Assembly (NCBI GenBank): GCA_964388665.1
Contig: CAYMBJ010000081.1
Span: forward strand, 1-16,803
Length of the DNA stretch: 16,803 nt
Reading direction: 5' to 3'
Source of the DNA: CALCCV01 sp964388665
GTDB taxonomy: Bacteria; Bdellovibrionota; Bdellovibrionia; Bdellovibrionales; Bdellovibrionaceae
The notes under the pieces are model-generated. The model was not told the origin of the DNA, searched no databases, and saw nothing but the letters and a program-made list of their open reading frames with translations. The position numbers and the translations under genes were made by a program. Below are positions 7,969 through 15,005 of this stretch, in pieces. The first letter of the stretch is position 1, and each line of letters starts with the position of its first letter.

Positions 7969-10319
7969 TGAACAAACGTCTCCTTCGAGAACTCCTGCAT
8001 TTGAAGTTACAAGTGGCTTCTATAGCCGTGGTGGTCGGGATTGGTGTCGCGGTTCTGTTTGGCTTTTCTTCGACCTATGAATCTTTGAAACAAAGCCGCG
8101 ATGCTTTTTACAAACAGTCCAACTTTGCCCAGTTGTTTTTGCGATTAAAAAAGGCTCCACAGTCAGTGGCCACACAATTGGAAAAAATGGAGGAGGTGAT
8201 ACGGGTTGAAACTCGCCTAGAGTATGAAGCTCTCTTGTCCATTCCCAATTTTGTCGAACCTGCTGTCGGGCACTTTATTTCTCTTCCCGACGGAGAGCAG
8301 CCCTCCATGAATCTGGTATTTTTAAAAAAGGGACGCCTGCCCTACGCCTTCTCGGAAGATGAAGTGGTGGTGACCGAAGGTTTTTTAAATGCTCATAAGT
8401 TTGATTTAGGACATCGGCTTTATGCTTCTCTCAATGGACGTCGTCGTTCACTTCGCATCGTGGGTGTGGGGGTTTCTCCAGAGCACATTTTTGCGCTCCA
8501 ACCAGGCTCGCCACTTCCGGATGACTTGCATTACGCCGTTATTTGGATGAATCAATCCGCATTGGCGGCCAGCTATGATATGCGCGCCTCATTTAACAGT
8601 GCCGTTTTCGAAGTGGCGCCTGGAGTTTTATTGGAGGGACTGATTTCTCGCATTGATGATGCTCTGGCACGCTTTGGAGGCATCGGCGCTTTTGGCCGAG
8701 ACAAACAGACCTCCCATGTCTACGTGCGCGAGGAGTTAAAACAACTGCAAGTTCAGGCGCTCACAATACCTATAGTGTTTTTTTTGGTCGCGGCCTTTAT
8801 TCTCAATGTTGTCATGTCGCGAATGGTACGATCACAGAGAGGAGAAATTGCCACATTCAAAGCGCTCGGCTATTTGGATTCAGAAATTTCTGCCTACTAT
8901 TACAAAGTGGCGCTGATCATAGTGGGCTTAGGTTCTATTTTTGGCTTAGCTTTGGGAGCATGGATTGGTGACAAAATGATCACGCTTTATGGAGAGTTTT
9001 ATCATTTTCCCACGCTGACCTATGATTTTTCTTTATTCCATTTTTTTGTGGCTTTGTTGATTTCAGCAGTAACAGCCTCCCTGGGGGTGTCTGCATCTCT
9101 GCGAGGAATCTTCAAATTGGCGCCTGCTGAGGCCATGCGACCTCCAGCGCCTCATTTGTTTCACCGTGGGCTGCTTGAGCGGCAAGCTTGGTTTCAACTG
9201 TTAACCACACGTAATCGAATGCTGATCCGCGGAATCTCTGCCTTCCCTGGCAAAGCGCTTATGACCGGCCTGGGACTTGGATTTTCCATTGTGATTTTAG
9301 TGAGTGGTTTGTTTTGGCAAGACTGTATGGATTTTCTTCTTTTGGCCCAGTACTCCTTTGCTCAAAAAGAATCAGGCACCATCCAATTGACTCATGCGCT
9401 GAGTGCCAGCGCCGTTCATGAGGTGCGGCGACTCCCTGGCGTAATTGAAGCTGAGGGCTATCGAAACGCTCCAGTCAAAGTGCGCGCTCGAAACAGAGAA
9501 GAAACGACTTTAGTTAGAGGAATGCCTTGGGCTCCTCAACTCATGGGCTTAGTGAGTGAAGAACTGCATGAGATTCCACCACCTAAAAATGGAATTTTTG
9601 TGAGTGAAATTTTGGCCAACCAATTGGGAGTGACAGAGGGAGACGTCATCGAGGTTGAATTTCTTGAAGGCCGCAAACCAAAAGTATTTCTTGCTGTGGA
9701 GAAGGTCGTAGCAGGCTTGATGAACGTGGAAATTCTAACTTCCCGAAAAGTGCTGGCAAACATACTTAAGAGCGATGATTTGGTGGATCAGGTTCTGTTT
9801 CGCTCGTTCTCCAACCCTAATCTCTTGTACTCCAAATTGAGGCAGATGCCCAATGTACTAAGTGTCACTTACCGTGATAGTGCGCTGATTTTTTTTAAGG
9901 AAAACGCCGCCAAGTTTATATTGGTATTTGCCTTTATTCTTTCGGCCTTTGCCGGAGCTATTGGCTTTGGGGTTGCTTTCAACAGCATGCGAGTGGCTTT
10001 GGCGGAAAGAGATTGGGAGTTGGCTACACTGCAAATTCTGGGTTTTACAATTCCAGAAGTTTTTCGATTGCTCATAGGCGAAATCATTCTGTTAATGATT
10101 CTATTTTTGCCGGTGGGTTGGATGTTAGGGTATCTCAACGCTCGTTGGCTTTTAAACAAAATGAGTATGGATAATTTTCAGATTCCATTTGTAGTGGACC
10201 CTGCGACTTATCTTTGGGCCACCTTGATATTATTGACTTCCACCGCCTTGAGCGGAGTTGTAATTTATCGACTTGTGTCGAAGCTGGATCTAATTGCCAC
10301 ATTGAAATCGAGAGGATAG
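7968..10319 (+). CDS. ABC transporter permease with two FtsX domains
   Basis: This is the membrane subunit partnered with the upstream ATPase. The 783-residue protein has eight predicted membrane helices in two sets of four: about 15-35, 266-287, 313-337 and 355-377, then 428-451, 648-671, 699-723 and 747-770. Each set encloses a large periplasmic domain of 200 residues or so between its first two helices. The segments MVRSQRGEIATFKALG (286-301) and VALAERDWELATLQILG (676-692) are the repeated FtsX signature before a helix. This is the long, duplicated FtsX form, not the single four-helix MacB/LolC form, so one chain probably replaces a permease dimer. The ATG at 7968 is chosen over a GTG at 7962 because GGAG lies at a suitable distance. 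Substrate unknown. Confidence 0.9.
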   Translation: MNKRLLRELLHLKLQVASIAVVVGIGVAVLFGFSSTYESLKQSRDAFYKQSNFAQLFLRLKKAPQSVATQLEKMEEVIRVETRLEYEALLSIPNFVEPAVGHFISLPDGEQPSMNLVFLKKGRLPYAFSEDEVVVTEGFLNAHKFDLGHRLYASLNGRRRSLRIVGVGVSPEHIFALQPGSPLPDDLHYAVIWMNQSALAASYDMRASFNSAVFEVAPGVLLEGLISRIDDALARFGGIGAFGRDKQTSHVYVREELKQLQVQALTIPIVFFLVAAFILNVVMSRMVRSQRGEIATFKALGYLDSEISAYYYKVALIIVGLGSIFGLALGAWIGDKMITLYGEFYHFPTLTYDFSLFHFFVALLISAVTASLGVSASLRGIFKLAPAEAMRPPAPHLFHRGLLERQAWFQLLTTRNRMLIRGISAFPGKALMTGLGLGFSIVILVSGLFWQDCMDFLLLAQYSFAQKESGTIQLTHALSASAVHEVRRLPGVIEAEGYRNAPVKVRARNREETTLVRGMPWAPQLMGLVSEELHEIPPPKNGIFVSEILANQLGVTEGDVIEVEFLEGRKPKVFLAVEKVVAGLMNVEILTSRKVLANILKSDDLVDQVLFRSFSNPNLLYSKLRQMPNVLSVTYRDSALIFFKENAAKFILVFAFILSAFAGAIGFGVAFNSMRVALAERDWELATLQILGFTIPEVFRLLIGEIILLMILFLPVGWMLGYLNARWLLNKMSMDNFQIPFVVDPATYLWATLILLTSTALSGVVIYRLVSKLDLIATLKSRG

Positions 10320-10327
10320 AGAATCTT

Positions 10328-11224
10328 ATGACTAAGAAATATGCTGAGTACATTCGCATCCCTAGAAAGCTATTTTATGTTTTCTTAGTCTCAGGAATTG
10401 TCGCTTTAATTTATTGGTCATTGCGACCAGAATTTGCCCCCGTAGACCTAGGTGAGGTTTCAAAGGGGACCTTTCGCCAAGTCATTGTGGATGAGGGAGT
10501 GAGTTATTTTAAAAATCGATACACCATTTCGGCTCCAGCCGATGGCATCACTCCAAATCTGAATATCGAGGTGGGTGACAGAGTGCAAAAGGGTGAAGTT
10601 ATTTTTAAATTCTTGTGGGACCGTGGTTTTGAAATGAAGTCACCAGTATCCGGCTTTGTCCTTCGCGTATTTGAAAAGGATCGTCGGCATGTTGTGCGAG
10701 GCACTCCTATTTTGGAAGTGGGAGATCCCAACAGTCTCGAAATTCACTCCAAAATTCTTTCGGAAGAAGTGATCGACGTCAAGGTTGGCCAAAAGGTGAT
10801 TGTCAGCAATTGGGGTAAGGAAGAGCCCTTGGAAGCGGAAGTGATAAAAATTGAACCGACCGCTGAAGAAGAGGTTTCAGCTCTCGGAGTTAAAGAACAA
10901 CGCGTGAACGTGCATATGAAACTCACATCAAAAAAAGAACTCTGGCAGGAATTGGGCGATGGCTTTCGAGTGGAGGTTTCTATTATTGTGAATGAGGTGA
11001 ATGAAGCAAAGCTCATACCTGTAGGAGCTCTGTTTTCTTCTGACGGGCAACCAGCTGTTTATGTTTACCGAGATAAAAAGGTGCACTTAACCCCGGTTCA
11101 AATTGGTCACCAAAATCGTGAATTTGCACAACTGCAATCTGATCTTTTTCCTGGAACTCAGGTCGTACTCTATCCGGGCAGCAGCTTGAATGACGGAGAC
11201 AAGGCCACTCCTAGAAAGAAGTAG
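10328..11224 (+). CDS. HlyD/MacA-like periplasmic adaptor lacking the alpha-hairpin
   Basis: This is the membrane-fusion (adaptor) subunit of the preceding ABC system. From the ATG at 10328 it is 298 residues, with a basic N terminus and one membrane helix at about 14-32. The lipoyl half-motifs are RYTISAPADG (64-73) to GEVIFKF (89-95) and SPVSGFVLR (105-113) to GTPILEVGD (125-133). A beta-barrel follows (EEVIDVKVGQKVIVSNWG, about 146-163) and a membrane-proximal domain containing IPVGALF (230-236). In this adaptor family a coiled-coil hairpin normally sits between the lipoyl halves; here only about ten residues (LWDRGFEMK) join them. The adaptor may therefore not reach a TolC-type channel. 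A longer in-frame start inside the permease gene is rejected, because the ATG at 10328 has AGAGGATAGAG upstream and directly precedes the basic-plus-helix N terminus. The gap to the permease is eight bases. Confidence 0.88.
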   Translation: MTKKYAEYIRIPRKLFYVFLVSGIVALIYWSLRPEFAPVDLGEVSKGTFRQVIVDEGVSYFKNRYTISAPADGITPNLNIEVGDRVQKGEVIFKFLWDRGFEMKSPVSGFVLRVFEKDRRHVVRGTPILEVGDPNSLEIHSKILSEEVIDVKVGQKVIVSNWGKEEPLEAEVIKIEPTAEEEVSALGVKEQRVNVHMKLTSKKELWQELGDGFRVEVSIIVNEVNEAKLIPVGALFSSDGQPAVYVYRDKKVHLTPVQIGHQNREFAQLQSDLFPGTQVVLYPGSSLNDGDKATPRKK

Positions 11225-11585
11225 CTCGATCTCAAAAGCTTCGGAGATAATCAGGCGTTGCTTGGAACTTGCTACAAGAACCAAACTGAAACCTCAAAGC
11301 TTCCGAAAATCATGGCGTTTGCTAGTGGATAAAGTGACTTTGATCGAAGAATTTCTTTGCTGAAGAAATGTAAATAGTAACCTGATTCGCACGTGGTTCA
11401 GCTTGTTCTGAGGCCTTTCTATGAAGGTTGGCTATTCTCTGAGAATGTACTAGGACATAACCTCTTGATTCCACAGGGATTGCCAAATTGATTCGTGAAC
11501 TGCAAAAATGAGAAACCTTGGCAATTTTGAGAAAATATATATTATTAAAAGGATTGTCGACTGAGGTAGGACCACCATAATGATT
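11225..11585. other. Intergenic region between convergent adaptor and hydrolase genes, with repeats
   Basis: These 361 bases between two convergent genes hold no convincing ORF. An imperfect direct repeat of about 31 bases is seen at 11231-11263 and 11293-11323, both copies beginning CTCAAA and containing GCTTC and GGCGTT. A perfect 8-base inverted repeat, ATTGCCAA at 11479-11486 and TTGGCAAT at 11518-11525, surrounds a 31-base gap and is followed by an AT-rich stretch. No classic hairpin-plus-T-run terminator was found for either gene. Confidence 0.4.
11231..11323 (+). repeat. Imperfect direct repeat pair
   Basis: Two copies of a segment of about 31 bases begin at 11231 and 11293, 62 bases apart. 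They differ by small indels and a few substitutions. Both contain CTCAAA, GCTTC, ATCA, GGCG and TTGCT in the same order. They lie just past the adaptor stop. The role is unknown; a local duplication or remnant is the simplest reading. Confidence 0.5.
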
Positions 11586-13124
11586 TTAAGGCTTTGAGAA
11601 TTTTAGAAGAAGCACGCTTAGTGCTGGCATCTCATAGTATCCAGATGCAGTCTGCGAAATTGCATCTGTGGTGTAAGCTTCAGATGTGACATTTTCAGCC
11701 TTTAGGATAAGTGCGTTGATAAGAGTATAACCACTAAATCCATTTAAAGTGAGATTCTCTTGATTAGATTTGTTACGATTGACAGCAACAACTGTTAACT
11801 GACTTTGGTCATTCGACTCAAAGGCGCTGGCACGAATGGAGTATGCCGTACCATCGCCACTGTTAGGCGATTGGCTAGTCACCTTTAGTGATCTTGATAG
11901 AAAGTAATTGCTGAGAACTTTATAAAGGCTTGCAACTGGCATCAATGTGTAAGTGGAATCTGAATTTAAGCGAATCGGATGCCAAACTGACGACGTCAAT
12001 CCATATACCCAAAAGTTGGCCCGTTCGACACCAACAACCTGACTCGCCATCAACAGAAAATCTAAAGTCGTAATCGCGCCTACCCACTGCATAGCCAAAT
12101 CAGGGTTTCCGAGTGGTGCTCCAGACGTGGAAGTCGGAATGGCATGAGCATGATCACCAATAATTGTTTTTAAATTCTGTCCCGTGGCAATTTGAATGAG
12201 GGACTTTAGGCTTGTTTCAGCGCTATCAACCCCCGGCGAACTACCTGGCATGGTCGGAACATTATCATAAAAGAAGTGAGGCGAAATTCCATAGGCCTTG
12301 CCAACAATGAGAGGCGAATTGATAAGCGTGGCATTCCATAGCGAGGAGGCGCTGCCGACCGCAGGCAATGTGATGAACAAACTAGAATCGATGGACAACA
12401 TCGCGTTGATGATGGGCATGGCCGTCGTCAGATATGCATCCGCATCAAAATTGTATTCGCCTGGACTCCAGGGTTCATTTCCTATGTTCCAAATCTTTAT
12501 CCCGTACGGATTTGGGTGGCCGTTTGCTGCTCGAACTGCCGCCCAATCGGTGCCACCACCTGGATTAGTGCCATTATTGATTGAATTAGAATACTCGACC
12601 CAATCAGCTGCAGATTGTGCGGCATCAGGGGCCGCCGTTGAAGGGTAAATATTGACCATTATTTGAATATCAATTGAAGCCACGCCCCTTTGGGCCATGA
12701 GGTGCATGAATTCGTCGAAGCCAAAAACCAAAGTTTGCGCCGGAGTGCCTGTCCCTACTATCTGCTGAGCGGTCCGAGTCCCTTGGGCGCCGATTGAGCC
12801 TTTCCAGTTCCAATTCTGATTCACAGAATTTGCTGGATACCGAACACTCGCAATTGGAAAATCTGACCAGAGGGGATCAATCAATGGCAAAACACCAGCA
12901 TTGATTCCAGAATAATAACCGGCTGGAGTTGCTGCAGTGGCGCCGATGCCCATGCTGGTCCGGGCATCAAAGCTAATGCCCAACAAAAGAGACGCACTGG
13001 ACATCTGGATGCTTGTCCTATCTAAGACTATTGAGGCATCGCCAGGCGGCCAAACTGAGGCTTCCGTCGATTCTTCTCTTGAAGTGCAAGCCAAATAGCT
13101 AAAAATGACAAAAGCAATTATCAA
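11586..13124 (-). CDS. Glycoside-hydrolase-like (clan GH-A) lipoprotein
   Basis: This is a secreted, probably lipid-anchored carbohydrate-active enzyme of the TIM-barrel clan GH-A type, loosely like alpha-L-arabinofuranosidases. The N terminus is a hydrophobic segment ending in the lipobox YLAC (Cys13). The barrel shows ASVRYPANS (92-100) near the sugar-binding loop, IWNIGNEPW (211-219) with Glu217 as likely acid/base, ISPHFFY (280-286) and ERANFWVYG (367-375). The usual nucleophile strand (V-T-E-x) appears as TIIGDHAH, with Asp324 where Glu is expected. A C-terminal beta-sandwich starts at about 410. The start given is TTG at 13124, which leaves no positive n-region. Reading on upstream in frame gives a much better signal peptide from an ATC codon at 13158-13160, behind AAGGGG. 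The family assignment is by motif only and the substrate is unknown. Confidence 0.75.
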   Translation of the reverse strand: MIIAFVIFSYLACTSREESTEASVWPPGDASIVLDRTSIQMSSASLLLGISFDARTSMGIGATAATPAGYYSGINAGVLPLIDPLWSDFPIASVRYPANSVNQNWNWKGSIGAQGTRTAQQIVGTGTPAQTLVFGFDEFMHLMAQRGVASIDIQIMVNIYPSTAAPDAAQSAADWVEYSNSINNGTNPGGGTDWAAVRAANGHPNPYGIKIWNIGNEPWSPGEYNFDADAYLTTAMPIINAMLSIDSSLFITLPAVGSASSLWNATLINSPLIVGKAYGISPHFFYDNVPTMPGSSPGVDSAETSLKSLIQIATGQNLKTIIGDHAHAIPTSTSGAPLGNPDLAMQWVGAITTLDFLLMASQVVGVERANFWVYGLTSSVWHPIRLNSDSTYTLMPVASLYKVLSNYFLSRSLKVTSQSPNSGDGTAYSIRASAFESNDQSQLTVVAVNRNKSNQENLTLNGFSGYTLINALILKAENVTSEAYTTDAISQTASGYYEMPALSVLLLKFSKP

Positions 13125-13157
13125 AAGAGATGCAATGGTTGACGGCGGGCGATTTTT

Positions 13158-13171
13158 GATATTTTCCCCTT
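13158..13171 (-). promoter_or_regulatory. Ribosome-binding site with candidate ATC start of the hydrolase
   Basis: On the minus strand AAGGGG, five bases and then ATC AAA AAT CGC follow in frame with the hydrolase. Translation from this ATC gives an n-region with Lys and Arg, a hydrophobic core and the same LAC lipobox, which is a normal lipoprotein signal. No ATG or GTG lies between the upstream in-frame TGA (13176-13178) and the TTG at 13124. Either a rare AUC start is used or a former ATG has mutated by one base. Confidence 0.45.
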
Positions 13172-13248
13172 TTTTTCAATATCTTACTCTTCTCTTAAGG
13201 CATTTTTACAGTATCATCGTTGCAGTGTCTCTGTAAGTAATTTCTCGA

Positions 13249-13530
13249 TTATACAATTTCTGTCATCAATTGTTGGATCTTGGTCTTTGAAAGAATGTTT
13301 GCTCGTGAATAAATTTCGTCATCGACCTTGGTCCCAAAATAAAAAGAGATTGCACTGATCCCATGTAAAGCTGTTGGAATAAGGATACTAGTCTCAAAAT
13401 GTGTTCTGAACCCAATCAGCTGTTTGTCTCTTTTGCAAATCACGATATTTTCTTTATCCCCAAGTAGACCTTCATGAGACGATTGAATCGCAATCGACCT
13501 ATAGGTTTCATAAAATCGATAAGAATTTTT
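13249..13530 (-). pseudogene. Unrecognised reading-frame remnant
   Basis: This minus-strand frame runs from after a TAG at 13531-13533 to a stop at 13249-13251 and encodes about 93 residues. They include YRSIAIQSSHEGLLG and, later, GISAISFYFGTKVDDEIYS. The composition looks protein-like, but the only start codon is an internal GTG at 13443, giving 64 residues without a clear ribosome-binding site. It is in the same frame as the two stretches to its right, which are also broken by stops, so a decayed gene fits better than a small functional one. No family was recognised. Confidence 0.35.
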
Positions 13531-13533
13531 CTA

Positions 13534-13755
13534 CCAAGTCGCCAGTTCTTTTGCGACCTCCTCTGTGGTGCTGGAGCTATTTAACAGCTCTCGCCATTCG
13601 GCGAGATTGAGGGGCTGGTCAATGCAAATTTTGATTTCGCTGAAATGGTCGACCAAAGTCACCATGTGTTTTTCAAACCCATTAGGCAAATGGTCTTCTT
13701 GCCAGGGGGCTTGTCCCTCGCTTAGTTGAAACTCGCGAGGCGAGTGGCGTTTGAT
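13534..13755 (-). pseudogene. Unrecognised reading-frame remnant next to the IS end
   Basis: Between an in-frame TGA at 13756-13758 and a TAG at 13531-13533 the minus strand reads about 74 codons. The product looks like real protein: SEGQAPWQEDHLPNGFEKH, then LVDHFSEIKICIDQPLNLAE, then TTEEVAKELATW at the end. The only ATG is internal (in KHMVTLV), so an intact gene is not apparent. It begins at the outer half of the left inverted repeat of the transposon remnant, so it could be host sequence cut by the insertion, or part of the element. The family is not recognised. Confidence 0.4.
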
Positions 13756-13763
13756 TCATGCAA
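13739..13763 (-). repeat. Left terminal inverted repeat of the IS remnant
   Basis: It begins GGCGAGTGGC and ends CATGCAA on the plus strand. It matches the reverse complement of 14409-14432 at about 18 of 25 positions with one gap. The stop of the transposase's second frame (TGA, 13756-13758) lies inside it. Confidence 0.5.
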
Positions 13764-14414
13764 TTTGCTTTTTCATTTTCACATTGTCAACATGATTTTC
13801 TGTCAATGTTCTGAGTCTGATCCATAAGGCAGAAAAACCTTTGTATCTCGCATCTCGTAGCGCCCAAAACAACCCTCTGGCTTTGTTGGCCTCATCTCAA
13901 AGGGCAGCCTCAATGTTGCGCCAATTATGGATGGCGCAGCGAATGCGGATAGCTCCTCAATTTTTTTGGCGGTGGCCTTAACCCATTTTTGCGACACCGA
14001 ACTCCTTTTAATACCAAAGGAGTTGGCAATCTTGAGAACTCCTTTTTCATAGTCCCGCTGGGAGACTTTCTTGAGACCCTCTGTGAACACGGCCCGCTCA
14101 AAGAGCTTCGGGTTCTGAAAGTCTTGATATGTCTGCAGGCGAACCTCTTTGCCGTCCTTGCCGCGAACTCTGGGAATCTCCAAGGCCACGTGCTGATTGG
14201 CCATGATGATAGATCCATTTTGTGAACCCCAGCGGTGATTAACCTTCCCGTGTTGGTATCGGTCACCACAGAGCTGGTTAACCTCACTTTCGCAATCTGC
14301 AAGGAACGCCTGCACTGCTGGAGGCAGTAATGCCAAAACTAACAGATGCTGCGAGTCGAGTGGGCCTTCCATTCCATCAAATCGATCCGCAATAATGTCC
14401 GATTTTTTTTGCAT
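13757..14414 (-). pseudogene. IS256-family (mutator-type) transposase, internally deleted and frameshifted
   Basis: The first ~150 residues from the ATG at 14414 resemble the N-terminal part of IS256-type transposases. They include ALEIPRVRGKDGKEV, then DYEKGVLKIANSFGIKRSSV and VSQKWVKATAKKIEEL. After that the open frame goes on to 13803 but no longer looks like a transposase. In another frame of the same strand the family's later motif appears as RCAIHNWRNIEAAL, broken by TGA at 13897-13899, followed by DEANKARGLFWALRDARYKG and ending KMKKQIA at the TGA in the left repeat. The segment holding the first two catalytic Asp residues is thus missing, and no third Glu motif is visible. A deletion with a frame change, plus at least one nonsense codon, makes the gene inactive. 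The start has no clear ribosome-binding site and lies within the right inverted repeat. Confidence 0.75.
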
Positions 14415-14432
14415 GCTTGAGTGCCAGTCGCC
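14409..14432 (+). repeat. Right terminal inverted repeat of the IS remnant
   Basis: It reads TTGCATG at its inner edge and GCCAGTCGCC at its outer edge on the plus strand, and is the inverted partner of 13739-13763. The transposase ATG (14412-14414) falls inside this repeat. Confidence 0.5.
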
Positions 14433-14497
14433 TTTTAAAGAATTGCCACTTGATCGCCTTAAGTTTACCCGCTAGCGTTCTTCAGGGAGGAATGAAA

Positions 14498-14932
14498 ATG
14501 CTAAAAAGAGCACTTATTGTGATACTTTGTGGCCAGAATGTAGCGTTCGCAAACACTCTTATAATTGAAGGAAAGCACTATTCGGTCTCCTTAGAGCCTA
14601 CAAGGCCAAAAGTTTGTGGCGAAATTGGCGGTCCAGAGTATGCTGCAAATATATTTTTACTGTCCTCTGCACAGGGACTTGCTGAGGAAACCTATAAAGC
14701 TAAATGTGAACTTCAGCCAGATATGGATTGCTCACAGCATGCAATTAAGAAGTATGGAATTCAGGCTGTATTCTCATCAATTAGAGAGTTTCCGAGCCGA
14801 TTTAGTTCTGCGGGATGTGCTGCACTTAGAGGAGAATGTGAGAAATCTTGCATAGCTTCCAACGCATTTTCCAAGGAGCAGTGTAAGGTGGAATGCGACC
14901 AGTTCGAAAAATGGACTCGTGGTGCGTACTGA
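14498..14932 (+). CDS. Small secreted cysteine-rich protein
   Basis: The product is unrecognised: 144 residues from the ATG at 14498, with AGGGAGG seven bases upstream. An ATG at 14492 is too close to that site, and a longer frame from 14417 starts at the transposon end, so both are less likely. Residues 1-18 form a signal peptide: MLKR, a hydrophobic core, and probable cleavage after AFA. The mature part holds eight cysteines (40, 70, 78, 107, 114, 118, 129, 133), with CEKSC and CKVEC spacings near the end. That suggests up to four disulfides in the periplasm or outside the cell. The C-terminal half is rich in charged residues and probably helical. It lies alone between the IS remnant and a convergent lipoprotein gene, so its neighbours say little about its role. 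Confidence 0.75.
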   Translation: MLKRALIVILCGQNVAFANTLIIEGKHYSVSLEPTRPKVCGEIGGPEYAANIFLLSSAQGLAEETYKAKCELQPDMDCSQHAIKKYGIQAVFSSIREFPSRFSSAGCAALRGECEKSCIASNAFSKEQCKVECDQFEKWTRGAY

Positions 14933-15005
14933 AAAATCCAATTTTTTCCCCCTAAATAGAAATTCAGAGGGTTGGCAAATTTTTGCTTGAATCACCGGTA
15001 AACTT

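Larger units (their letters stand above)
13739..14432 (-). mobile_element. Decayed IS256-family insertion sequence
   Basis: A transposase remnant lies almost exactly between two imperfect inverted repeats, at 13739-13763 and 14409-14432. Both ends read GGCGA, one different base, TGGC, a variable middle and CATGCAA, about 18 of 25 positions alike. The roughly 694-base unit is about half the length of a normal IS256-type element, in line with the internal deletion seen in the transposase. No matching target-site duplication is evident in the bases just outside the repeats, so the insertion is either old or the borders are slightly misplaced. Confidence 0.6.

Noticed and set aside
10214..10327. 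38-residue N-terminal extension of the adaptor inside the permease gene
   Set aside because: It overlaps the permease C terminus in another frame, has no ribosome-binding site and would put polar residues before the membrane anchor; the ATG at 10328 fits better.
12298..12648. 116-residue plus-strand ORF antisense to the hydrolase
   Set aside because: The hydrolase frame carries recognisable motifs over this span; the antisense frame looks like a shadow of it.
14433..14475. Short minus-strand frame (KLKAIKWQFFKRRLALKHAKK) crossing the right IS end as the lost front part of the interrupted gene
   Set aside because: It is too short, bounded by nearby stops, and not joined to the left-side remnant by any target-site duplication.
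14417..14497. 27-residue N-terminal extension of the cysteine-rich protein
   Set aside because: It would start inside the transposon end repeat and bury the signal peptide; AGGGAGG points to the ATG at 14498.
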